Shown piece after piece: positions 11,088 through 23,521 of a DNA stretch of 64,000 nucleotides. The DNA comes from Rhynochetos jubatus (Eukaryota > Chordata > Aves > Eurypygiformes > Rhynochetidae), in NCBI GenBank assembly GCA_027574665.1, contig CM050652.1:41258307-41322306 (forward strand). Direction: 5' to 3'. The stretch's first letter is position 1. Each line of letters starts with the position of its first letter. The translations under genes and the position numbers were made by a program. The notes beneath the pieces are model-generated. The model saw only the letters and a list, made by a program, of their open reading frames with translations. It was not told the origin of the DNA and did not search any database.

Positions 11088-14000
11088 TACTTCTGGAAAA
11101 GGAATGTTTCCAGAGTTCAAAGGGAGCCCTGTTTCATAGGGTTGGTAGTATCAGAAAAGGCTGGGGCATATCATGAACAGTAACTTAAAATCCTAATAGA
11201 ATACAATGCCTGTTCTCATGCTGTAAAGTTTTGGCAGAACATTGAAATTGCTGATGTCATTTGGAATTTAACCCTTTGGGATTTTGTTCAGTGGCCAGGC
11301 TTACTTTATAGTTTTGCCTTTCCATCCAGATGCTTCTGCATGATGTGTATTTCAGCACTGTACTAATACTATGTTTTCTACTATGTGTCTCTGCAGTTTG
11401 GTATTGACGTGATCACTGTTCTACCATGTTGCAACCATTAGCCGTTCAGTTTGGTGCTTTTGGTAGCAAAGAGAATGTATATGCCACAGTACTGAGCTGT
11501 ACACTGCTGCCCACAGTTCAGCCCTCTACCCTTTCCTCTGCCTCCCAAACATTTCAGCTCTGTCCAACTCTGGGTGCCAGTGTCTATGGCAATAATACAC
11601 CCCATAGATAAGAAATAGTGAATAATAAACCACAAAATAACTATACCTACTTCTTGCTGTCTAAGATTTTCTTGGGCAAAACTGACTTGCTGCAAATCTA
11701 CAGCACTCTGTGTGTAGGGCTGCTTCCTATACCTTTGCCACCTGCCTTCACAACTAAGAATGGCTGTTATTGCTATTCTGTGCACAAACTAAAAAAGTCA
11801 TTGTAGACCTTAAAGTCAGCATGGTTCATACAGTCATGTGATCTGCTATAATTTTCCTGGCTGTGATTTTACAGTATTAGTGGGTTCTTAGGATACTGAA
11901 AAAATTATAAATATCTATACTTCACTGTTATTGCAGTTATTACTCAAATATCTCCAGAAATTGTAATTAAAGAATCTCTCTTGTGAAGCAATTTAATTTT
12001 TAAACTATTTTTACTATCGTTGCTCTCTTCTGTACTTCTAATCTTCTGTAATTTCTTTGCACAGCTGTTGCTGTTAACATTTCCCACCATTTACTTTTAT
12101 TATTCTCCAATGATCCTGCATTTTCATAATCTCGGGTGTAAATCTTCCCTCATTTTTGCATCTGCTAGGCTATCAAGAAAGTTGCTAGTTAGAAGTATCT
12201 ATTTCAATGTGTATCTCTGTTTTTATTGTATCTGAAGAGTATGGATGCTAAATTTAAGTACCTAAAGCACAAATATGTGTGTATCCATGCATGAAGAGCA
12301 GAATAATTGTGTCAAAAGGAGAACTCCTAGCTTTTTTGGCTCGTTATGCTGTTAAGTATTCAGGATCCTTTGAGGATGAATACCTTATTTTCAAAAGCAT
12401 AATGAGAAATGAAATTTTCGGTAATGTGATTTTTGGACAGCATTATTAATATAGAAAGAATGGTATTTGAGTATGACACTGTTTCTGGTCATACTTTGAG
12501 AAGTCAGTATTTGGAGAATATAAAGTAAGCAGAGCGACTGGACTTTGATCTAATTTTGTGAGGTTGCTCCCTTCATTAGTTGCTTTAATTATCTGTAGAA
12601 ATTGCCCAGCGAACCACAAAACAAAGTATGGAAACATTTAACAGCTGTGTGAGTTTTTAGGTTCAGATACATTATTAATATCAGTGACATAAACAAACTG
12701 CATTGTTAGCGTGTTGTCATTAGTATGTTAAACTGTCATGATCCTGCAACATCATGTCTGCAGACACATTTCTTTGCACCCAGCTTACATAGGGAAATGA
12801 CATTTAGGAAAGGCAAGAGTAGTCATGGCAGATGTTGAAAACAAGACAGAGCTGGAAGTGATTATGTGAAATGAATGACAATTGAAGTTTTCTCTTTTTC
12901 AATTTTTGTCAAGTGGCAGCAAGAGGGACAATATCAACTAATTTCTGCTTATATGAAAAAGGAATTTATGGAAATAAGTTTTTAAACTTTTGCAAACAAT
13001 GGAAGTGAATTACATTCTCATGCCATGCTAAATGAGCTGAGCATATAGTTCGCTGCAGGGTCATTAAACTGAAGGCTGACAGTTTATATCTGACACATTT
13101 AACATTCTCACAAATCTACTTTTTCAAAGTGGATGGTTGGGAACTAGGTATTAATGTCAGGCAATCTATTTGCATTCCTTATTTCTGCTTATCTCAAAGT
13201 TTGGTTTAGATACTTAACCAGCAGCATTATTTGGTCCACTACTGTATTTCATTGTTGTCAGCAAAGACTACTGTACTGTCTCCCTTGTGTTAGCACAAAT
13301 CATGGGTACAAAGATTTAAATCATTACCCAAAAAACCCCAGGCTCAAATATAAAATTAAAGAGCTTGTATGTCCCGTGTGATACATATTTGAGTCCCGAA
13401 GTCAAGAAACATACGAAGTTTTTAAAATGTCTGGATTTGTTTGATGACTGGAGGAAAAATGTAGCAATTTTATTCTCTTGCATGGCTATTAAAAAAAACA
13501 TCATGCTGAAATGTGCAATAAAATAGGTGCAATTGAGGCTACAGTTCTAACATTAATAAACGTCGTATTTTAGATAGATACTTAATGAAACTGAATATAA
13601 AAAAGGGATTTTCATAATTTAGTACTGGAGATGAAGCAGCTTGTGATCATTAATTTGCTTTTTGTTCTAAGTTGCCTCAGAGAGACCTCCTTCCTTGTGG
13701 AGTAAAATATTCTTTTTTTATTACTTAAGTCATTTATTAAGGCACTGTTTTTATAATAGCTACTTACCAGACTGAGGTAGTTCTCGGTACGCATATACAT
13801 GCATGCTTGGCAAACAAAATGTAAGGATTATAAGAATGTTCCAATTAACACTTTCATAAAAAATAATTAATGTGAAGCACTATAAAAATCCTTTCTTCTG
13901 TATTTATTAGGTATAAATTCACTTTAAAGAACATTTGAGTTTGGCAGCTTCAAGAGACCTCTAAAATTATGAGAAACAGAAAAAAAATGGAGAGCTACAT

Positions 14001-14128
14001 CATGGTGAACTTTGTGGTCCCACAGGAGGTAATGAGAAAGGGGTAAAATGAACTGCTCTGACAGCTACTTACTGAGGCTTTGTACACCAACTATCCCTCC
14101 AAGTTAGCAGGTGGACTAAACAGGCAGG

Positions 14129-14452
14129 GGAGTCATAGGATGGGTTGGGTTGGAAGGGACCTCCTTCCAGGAGGATCTGCTCCATGATCTTGCTGGGCAC
14201 AGAGGTGAGGCTGACTGGTCTGTAGTTCCCTGGGTCCTCCTTATTTCCCTTTGTAAAAATGGGGGTTATGTTTCCCTTTTTCCAGTCAGTGGGAACTTCA
14301 CCAGACCACCACAGCTTCTCAGATATGATGGATAGTGACTTGGCAACTTCCTCTACCAGTTCCCTCAGGACCCGCAGATGCATCTCATCAGGTCCCATGG
14401 ACTTGTGCACCTTCAGGTTCCTTTGATGGTCTCCAACCTGTTCTTGAAAGGA
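14129..14452 (-). mobile_element. CR1 LINE fragment with reverse-transcriptase piece, internally deleted
   Basis: On the minus strand the sequence encodes CR1 reverse-transcriptase wording: [20 protein letters not shown], then [17 protein letters not shown] and [21 protein letters not shown]. Directly after the EQILLE residues, near 14165, it jumps to the CR1 3' tail (GGTCCCTTCCAACCCAACCC and TCCTATGACTCC), so the remaining reverse transcriptase and most of the 3' region are missing. The 5' edge near 14450 is a truncation. It is non-functional. It lies antisense to NAV2 within its giant intron. The CR1 assignment is firm; the exact edges are approximate. Confidence 0.88.
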
Positions 14453-15009
14453 AGGATAAATTTAAATTAGGATTAGTGTCTTAAGGATGCAAGTGCGTGT
14501 TCGCTACCTTAGCTGTAGGGCTGCTTACGGTGCAGCACAGGGAAATTGCAAGTTTTTGACCCTTTCCTTCGCAACGTGCTGCTCTTAGAGGAAAACAGTA
14601 ATGCGCTCTGTCCTGGGGCTGCAGGAAAGCAGTGAAATTCAACACATTTTGAATTGACAGTCGCATTGCAAGGTAACTTCATCATTAGTGGCTGAAAAGA
14701 GCTGGAATCCAGCCGAAAGCTGGTCATGGGTTATCTATGATTAGATAAAATTAAAAAGAGGATGTATCTAAAGCTGTGCAGGTTAAAAATCATGGGAGCC
14801 TTTTATTTTCTGAAATAAGAAACGGACTTTCAACCCTGTAGGCTGAATAAAGATGGTGTTCAAAGGGAGAGAGCATGAAGGGAAAGCTGGGAAGGATACA
14901 GCATGGCAGAAACTGCCAGCCAGTGCAGAGAATACCCCTCACTGCGGGAGGTTCGCTGTGGAGCGCAACATGTGTTAACCTTTCTCTTTGAAAAAAATCC
15001 CTCTGTTTT

Positions 15010-15185
15010 CTTGTATCAACATTTTACTTATAAATCTTAACTATGTCACCTCTGAGTCTTCTTTTGATGGAGAGAGGAAAAGACGATCCTCCCTCTTCAA
15101 TCTATTCTCTGAGTGCTGTTGTGGAGGCTTCCTGCCCCTCCTGAATCCCCTGTGACCACCTCAGCTCCGCACAGGGAAATGTGTG
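15010..15185 (-). mobile_element. Possible degraded CR1 LINE fragment
   Basis: The stretch TATGTCACCTCTGAGTCTTC followed by TTTTGATGGAGAG and, after a gap, TCTATTCTCTGAGTGCTG and CTGCCCCTCCTGAATC resembles a diverged antisense CR1 3' region, where the usual wording is a Pro/Leu-poor CCTCTCAGTCTTCTCTTCTC followed by later GAGGTGCTCC-like text. Divergence is high and the edges are guesses. It could be chance similarity of pyrimidine-rich DNA. Confidence 0.35.
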
Positions 15186-16106
15186 GTGCAGCAATGTGCT
15201 TGGAGTTTGTTTTCTTTTGAAGTTACAGCACTAATCTCATCTGTATCTAATTGTTACAATATTAAGTCTTCAAAGATTTCCTTTGTAAACAAAAGATTGT
15301 TATAACAATTTAAACAGGATCAGATGTGTAAACTTAGAGGGGAATCCTCAATGCATTTTACAGAAGTATTTTACAAAAGGACACGGTATAGTTATAATTC
15401 AAACCTGCTTAGAGGCTTGAATAAACTAAAATACATTATTTGAATTAAATTTTCAAAATAACTTTGCCTAATTACAATTTACCTGAACAAATAGGATTTT
15501 AGTTTCTTTGTGCATCAGCTTTCATTTTCAATGTGCTTAACTTTCTCTTGGCTTCCTTTTGGACGCACTGTGCTCTCCATCACTTTTATACTGCAGCATG
15601 GAATGCAAAATGGCTGCTAACCACATTAACTGCCATGTACATACATTCACAAAAGCTTTCAAACTGCAGTAATTTTTGCATGTGTGGATTTGGAAGTAAT
15701 TACGCTGCCTTAGGAAGTACAAAAATTGGCAGAACAGGTGTTTGTTATTCTTCAAAGATTTTATCTAGAAATAAATCTTATTGATATAAAATAGAGTTTT
15801 TATATTATAATATCCTACAATTTTTGTTCAAACATGCGGTATACTGACTTCAAAGTTAAATTAAAGTTTTTCAAATAGATAGGGTTTGAACCAGTTTTTG
15901 GCAAAGAGACTGCAGAGACAGAAAGCGTTGTTATGTATCACATATCTTATGACTGTTCATCAATAAACAGATTAATATTGGTAGCCAGTGCCTAAAATCT
16001 GAAAATCTGTTGATTCAAGCTAGAAATACACACACAATTTTAGTAACAAGATTGTGAACTTTAGGAACAAGACATGAGGAATAAAGGTAGACTGTATGTA
16101 TCTTGA

Positions 16107-16122
16107 TTTTTTTTTTTTTTTT
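16107..16122. repeat. Poly-T run of 16
   Basis: An uninterrupted run of 16 T in the giant intron. It could be the antisense trace of an old A tail, but no adjacent retroposon is recognised. Confidence 0.7.
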
Positions 16123-19100
16123 AATTAAGCCTGCGTCTGTATAAGATATTTATTGCCAGATTCAAATACCAAGTAGACTAAATTTAATGAGTGGTCTGTT
16201 TCTGGGGTGACTGGAGGACATGCAATGCTTTATGGAGAGGCAAGTGATCAATAAAGGTGTATAATCATCATGACTCATGAACCACCATCTGGAGGCTCTT
16301 ATCTCTTTTACTTGCCTGTACCAGGAACATAGCTAGACAGCTAGCTGTTGGTTTATCTTAAGATGAAACAGGCCTTTTTTGAAAAATTCAAAACAAAAAG
16401 CTGCTGGTTTTTTCAGTTTAAATAAAAGAAATTGTACTGGAGCACTGCAGTGAAGTGACAAGCCTCTATGTAGTTAGATCAGCCACAGAGTGACATGACA
16501 TACTGTCATCCAGGGGTAGTCCTTTGGTAGAAGGAATTACCTTCCAAGGGATATTAGAAAGGTTCCATTTTAGGAAAAAACTGTTTCTATACAGCTAAGA
16601 TATTGAAAGAGAAATCAGCACGTTTCTTTAAGGTTAAAAATTATTCTTTTTCTTCTTTGAATTAAAATCCTTCCCCTCCATAAAAAGAATTGCCTCAGTG
16701 TGCCACGTATGACCCAAATCTTTTGATGCATAAAAAATAACTGAATTGGCTCCATTTTACAAGTATTTTCCCTTTGTTCAGGAGAGAAAGAAATTTATGA
16801 TCCTCTGTTTTGTACATCTATCTTTCTCTCTCTTTAATCATTTAAATTAATGATACCAGCAATACTCTTGAGAAATGGATGAATATAAAGTGGATAAACT
16901 CAATAGAAAAGCATGTAGAAAAAATATTTTTTTGTGCATTGAAAATAAAGTATGTTGACAACGATAATTTAGAGCCATCCAGATAAATTGTGAAAGCTAA
17001 TGTTCTAACTAGATTTTCAATGGCTTTCCCTAAAGAGCTATTTTCCATAAAATCACCAGTCATATTTTCTTTTGGAATGTGTCTATTAGTTTGGCAATGT
17101 GGGAAATTTTAAGACTGGGCTTGTGTGACTGAGTGTCATTCCAGCATGCTACTGAATTGCTGAGTAGTGGTAAGTGAGCCCCAAAAACTCCAACTCAATT
17201 TCTGCAGGTTTCCAGTGTGGGCAGTAAAAACAGCCTACATGACAGAAAATTTATGATAGATAGTCTATTAATTTTGGATTGCTGTTTTTGTGATATTTTG
17301 CCAGATTCTTGGACTTGCTGCAGCTATTTGGTACAACTCAGCACAAAAGCAATAAATACTGAAGGTAGCTGGTCAGCAGTGCTACACAATAGTATTGGTT
17401 CTCAGTCTGTAGTAGGTTTGACTAGTGCTTATAGAGGGAGTCATAACAAGTTCCTTGATAAGAGCTTCATTTCTTTCCCTAGCCATGGATCTGGTACAAG
17501 GGAGAACTGAACAATGTGATATTTTTTATCTTAAAACTGCAAGTATGTTCTCTACTGTGCCCACTCTGAAAACATTAGCTGTTGCCCTTACTCCACAAAA
17601 GTAGCAATGAAATCCAAATACTGTGTTCATTTCACTAAGCATTGAATTGCAAAAGGAATAAGGTCTTTGACCTTCTCTTTCAGGAAGATAGAAGTGCATT
17701 TCTGGGTTCACAGCTGTGAGTTTGCCATAAGTAGTTATTGGGATGCCAAATTGCTATCAATACTTCAACTTTTTAAAATTAAAGAAGATAAAAAATAGTT
17801 TGTTCTTTCTATTTCAGTAGATCCCAGGTACTGAAAAAAAATTCTATCTTGATAATATATCCTAAGTATCATTATGAAGGGATCACCAGCTGCAGCTTCT
17901 TATAAATATACTCTAACTAAAGGAGCTCAGTTATTTTTGTGGGTGATCCTTCTAGAAAGTGAATACTTCCTATAAAGCTGGCTTTGAAGGGTGTCTCCTG
18001 CTTTCCAACCTCCTGCCCTGTTCCCTCCCTCATATAGTGCATACCCCTAGAGGAAACATCGTAATGACATATATCCAGATATTCCCTTAAACCTTTAAAA
18101 GAGGTCCTGTAAAATTTACTAGGTACGGTACTGAACCATCTAGTGGCTGCCCTATACTACATGGACAACCAAAGCTGCCTCCCATCAGTCCTATCCTCAA
18201 GGGAAGTACTCAGAGAATATGAAGTCATCTCTTGCCCTCTCTGGCAGCTGTGATGTTTTAGACTAGTGTCTCAAAAATGAGGATTAATGATCAGTGCCAG
18301 GCTAAGTGTCAATTGTATAATATAGTAGGGAGCAAAGGAGAGTGTTGTCATTTTAATGTAAAATAATTAATATATTTGAGAGGAGATGAATTAAGTCTCC
18401 AACTTAATTTATTAGGAAATTCTGCTGTTCATGCTACCAGTTTCTGGGAAACCAACTTGTCTTCTTTGAGTAGCAGTTTTATTTTTTTGGTATCTCAGTT
18501 GCATTTTGCAAGGGGAAGTTGCAAAGCCCAGCATAAATCCTAGAAGCATGAACCCAACTTCAGAATCTCACACCTAGATCTATTTGTATTTGAAAACCTG
18601 AGCCCAGCTATCAGGAAATAAATATGGTCTAAAAAGGAAAAGGTAGGAAAAAATTTAAGGACATTTTGATTGAAAAAATGAGGACTGTAATCAGTCTGAT
18701 AATTTCAGGTTGGCTTGACCTAGGGAGCTCACAAAACTGTAAATAAAACTAGATTTTCAGAGAACAGTGTTAGATTTTTACATGTTGACTATTCATCTTT
18801 TAGGCAAACAGAAATACACCTGAGTGATCTTAAAACAACTGAGTTTTCCACAGTTAATTGTCTTCAATTTTATCTTTGAATGCTTTTCCAAAATATTGTT
18901 TGAAGAAGTGTGCTATAATGTAGAGATTATGCTGAACATGTAGTCTGGTCTTCCTGAATGGTAGTACGTGATTAGATTCGAGAGCTGGATCCTGAAGTTG
19001 TAGATTTAGCAAATTACTTTCTCTTTTCATTTGACCCTGGACAATTCCCTCAGGAGAAATTTGTAGGTTAATGTATGTATCACAGAAAGTCCGTGCTCTT

Positions 19101-22100
19101 TAAGGAAACTCAGTTAGGCATGAATCTTACTCTTCTTCCCTCTCTTTTTCTCTTCATGGTAGGAGAATAAACACCAGTGTGTTGAACCACCATAATTGTA
19201 GAAGATGTGTATGTATTTTTGCTGAAACAGGCTCATGAGAATATTGGGGAGAATCAGCCTAACATTTATTATTTTCATTTGAATACTTGACCCCACTTAA
19301 AAAGATGGAACAACTCCTACATTGGAACCCCCCCCAATGTCTGCTTTCTTTACAGTGCATACCCCACACACAGTACTGTATTTGCCATAATAAGCTTCCC
19401 AAAAAGGATTGTGTTAGCACACTCTAAGCTTTCTTTATAGTTGGCCAGAGAGTACTCAAAATTATTTAGTGCTTTCCTAAGCAGCTCTTCAAAAGGAGCA
19501 CAGGTTAAAAGGGCTGTCAGAAAGTGACCTGTTGGCTGGGCTGAACCCAGAGCAGGAAGCTTCCAGAGACACAGCAGAGAAGGGACTTCATGAAGAAAAA
19601 GCAAACCATTCAGCTAATTATGTACCAAAGGAGAATTATCATATGTCTCCTAACACCTGAAATTCTTCTTAAAGGACTGTAAAAGATACTGAGGAGACCA
19701 CTGTTCCCAGGAGTATAGATACCACGCCACGTACAGTGTGCATGCCTGTGTGGCTACCTTTAACCTCTGGTCAGTATCCCAGCAAAATAAGACCATGCAA
19801 CATCCTTATCCCACTCAGCTGGGGTATTCAGAAGTGATTTTACAGGCTGTTGACTGAAAAAAATTCAAGTATATCTGTTGTGTCTGCTTTTGGCATGGGT
19901 GCTATGGCTTCATTCAGAAGAATACGGTCAGGCCTTTGTTGCAGAGGACGCTGGTCTAGCGCAGAGAAAGCCGTGTGTTCCTGTCACGCTGCGGGCAGCT
20001 CGGAGGGAGCTAAGCCCTCTACAGAGGTGGTGTGGCCCCCTGAACTTCACACCTCAGCTCTTGCCAGCTGCTGTGTGTAGCCAAATGGTCGCTCAAGAAC
20101 CCGTTGAGGTGCTGTCAATTATAAGAAGCATTTCACTACTTTCCATTCATCCTCAGATTGTGGAAATCCAGACATGGCCTGGAGGCATTGATGTGCTCTG
20201 GGTGCAATTGGGATGGACTAGGAAATTTAACCTGCAGCCTTTGGGTGTGTAAAAATTCAGTCAGATAAATGAGATAAACGAGGAAAATTGTATCAAATCT
20301 CAATAAATCAGTGCTGCATTGTGTCAGGAACGGAAAGACATTTATCAGCATAGTGTTATAGAGTAATATGCCATAGTGGCAAAAAAAAGTACTGCTAGTT
20401 TTCCTTTATGCTGCAGTTTCAAAGCTCTTTGATACATATTTAGCTGTCAGTTAGCAATAAAGTGTGTGTGTCAGCGCCATCAGGACTTTCTGCAAGCCCC
20501 AAGGAGTCAGCTGCCTTCATATACTAATCAAAGTAAAATCTCATGAAGCTAATATCAGAGGCTCTACAAAAATGTATGGCAGCAACCGCTTTTAATAAAA
20601 AATAAATAAATGAATGTGTAGCATGTAGCAAGTTGTAGCCTTTATATAACATTTCACTTTAATGCTTAGGTTCCGTTAATTGTCCACTAGTTAAACAAGC
20701 TCAAGGCTTTTTTTGGTTTCCCAATATATTTTCATTTTTGTATGTGAAATGACTTATTTTTGGCAGAGACAAAAATAATTTGTTGGACAAAAACATATAG
20801 AATCATGCATTTCCTGAAATCTAGTATTATGTTGATATTTCTCTATGAAGCTGTTCCATCTGCTGTTCTGTATTTTTTAAGAGAAATCTTAGAAATCATA
20901 TTAAAATATTATCGCTGGTAAAGCCAGTGTGTTTTTAAGCCCAACTTTTACTAGGGTTTAAATTTTCCTCATTGAAGATTGATTTGTTTATAAAAAACCA
21001 CTACCTCACTTATTTCTGAGTCACTGCTAATTTAAAGTCAGAACCCCTTTATTGATTGGTTTCTCTTCCTAGTGCTAGTTTTTTACACTGATATTTTTAT
21101 AAAAGTGTTCTGTATTCCCATTTGGATAGTGTTACTTAGCGATACTTCTTCTCAGGCGTTATCTCTTGCCTGCAAGACTTGGCTGAAGCCATGTTATTAA
21201 TTGGTTTCCTCCCCATTTTCGTTTTACTAGAAAGGACTTTTTTAACCTTCGAACTCTGAAATCACATTGGTCATTTCTGTCTCCTTGCATTTTTCTTTTG
21301 AAGAGTATTGAATTCCATTATACCTCCTGCAGTGTCTTCTAGGTTTCAGCAGCTTTCCTGTACTCTAGTGTTCCTGTTCTTTGGGGGGTTTTTTTGTTTG
21401 ATGGTTGGTTTTTGAATTTTTTTTCCAGCTCCTTTCATTTGTACATTTATACTTATATTCAACATCTGCTGGTTTTGTTTCTTTGGTTGGTTTCTCAAAG
21501 ACAATGCCAAGCTCTTACCTGTAGTTCCACCTTTATAAGAGGGACTGTAATTCAAAATAAACCCTGATTCTTCTTGTTGATAGATACTTGATTGTATTAG
21601 TTATCCAGTAATTAGCTATAAGATTTTCCCTTATATTTTCCCACTGTGATCCTCTATTTTGAATTTATTACCACTGCATTTTATAGCTCAGTAATGGTAC
21701 TATTTTGAAATCCAAGTTCACCATTTCATCCCTCCCTTTTTGTTGCTTCAGTAAATACGAGAATCTATTTTTGCTGCCCAGTTATATTTATGGAGATGAT
21801 TACCCTTCCTTTTCAGGTTTGCTTTTGTGGTTTCATATGTTTGTCCAGTGTAGCAATTCCAACAGCCCTGTCTTTTTCCAGTTTATCTTTCAACCAATCT
21901 CAGCAAATTTGGGTTCATTCCAGTACCCTTGTGTAATAAATATTGCCTGGACTTTGAGAGAGAGGAACAGTAGTCAGGAATGAGAAAAAATAGCAAAAGG
22001 CTGTTGTCAGTACTCAATTTGCAAAGAAGCTTTTGACATCCTGATAAATGCTGCTGATGTGGAATGTTCACAAAAAGTACTTCAGCTTTGCAAAGTGGGT

Positions 22101-23511
22101 GGTAACGAACGTGATAGCCAAGAAGGCGGGAGCATGAGATGGGGTCAAAGTTTCCCAGTTTGGCAGGGACTTAATTGCAACAGGCTTCAAATGTTCTTGC
22201 TGTCTGCAGCTGGATTTCTATTTCATCCTTCACTTGCTAGTCTGCTCTCCAACTCAAGTGTTACCGTCATCTATTAATGCAGAAAGGAGGAAAGGACTTT
22301 TTTGTAATGAGATGGTTTTTTTGTTTGACTTTTTTCCCTTATATACCTAAACCATTTAGGGCCATCACCATCTTTATGTTAGTGACCTGGCCCTGAATCT
22401 GGCAAGTCTAACTGGAGACATTTATGGGCTAGGTGGGGTGTGCCATATTCCTGCTATGTCTTCCTGAAGCTTTCTAGCTGATAGACGATTTTTTAAAATT
22501 TCATTTGGTTTGGTTCTTTTTTTTCAGGGTGCAGTTTCAGCCAAGCAGTAATGCTGCTTTTTTGGTCTGTTCATGCTTTAACTCCAGATGGCATTTGTGG
22601 GAGATGAGAGAGCTTTGGGATACCAGACAGAGATCCAGCATTATTGGCTGCTGTACTGGCAGTGATTTATTAAAGCAGATCCCCTTATCTCCCTGACTGA
22701 GATTCTGGTATATTTACTGCTATAAACCCAGCTAGCCAGGGGACTCCTGACTTCCTCAGCAAAAGTTTGTTGTGTTATAGACTTTGACATTCAAGTTCAA
22801 AGCCTAAGAACGATTTCATTTTCAGTTTCAAACATCGATACGTTCCTACTAAACTGTGGACCTTCCTTGCAACATTCAGACATTTTGGATGCCTATTCCT
22901 CCCCCTGTATAATTTAAATGCAGACTCTGCTTTGCTTTCTGAGACAAAATAGCATATGTTTTGTTGTATTTTTGGGAAAGGATGAACACTCTTTGGGTTT
23001 CAGCCAGACTCTTTGTACTATGTGCAGGTGGTTTGGGGCTTTAATTATTAGGGGACCTTCTAATAGAAGAATCGGAGGACAAGGCAGGAAAATTACTACG
23101 ACATGGGTTGTCTTTGCCTCTACAAAACCCTAATCTTTTCTCTTTTATGTAATACAAAACAGTAAAATTACAGCTGTGTTTCGGTCCGTACTTACAGGAA
23201 ACACAATACAGAATCGATGGAATCATTAAATCATTATTAAATAAGTATACTCTGTTTCAAGCTACCTGGATTTAATTGCTTTACCCTTAAAAAACACACC
23301 CCACCACCAGAACCCCAAACCAAACATTAGCCTCTAACTGAACAGTGAAGTAGGGCAAATGTCTGAGTTAATACTCTGTCACTTCCTGGTTTTAAATTGT
23401 CATAGTACAGTAAATTTACATGGATGTTATTTTTCCCAAGGCCGACCAAAGAAATGGGTATGCTTTTCGTAGTAGGTAAAATCTTGGGTTTGTTTTTCTT
23501 TTACCATGTCT

Positions 23512-23521
23512 CCCCCCCCCC
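23512..23521. repeat. Poly-C run of 10
   Basis: Ten consecutive C in otherwise AT-rich intron. A homopolymer of this kind is length-variable. A second C run of 8 lies at 19328-19335. Confidence 0.7.

Noticed and set aside
11438..11785. 115-codon minus-strand open frame
   Set aside because: Same reasons: intronic, no recognised similarity, no splice or promoter context.
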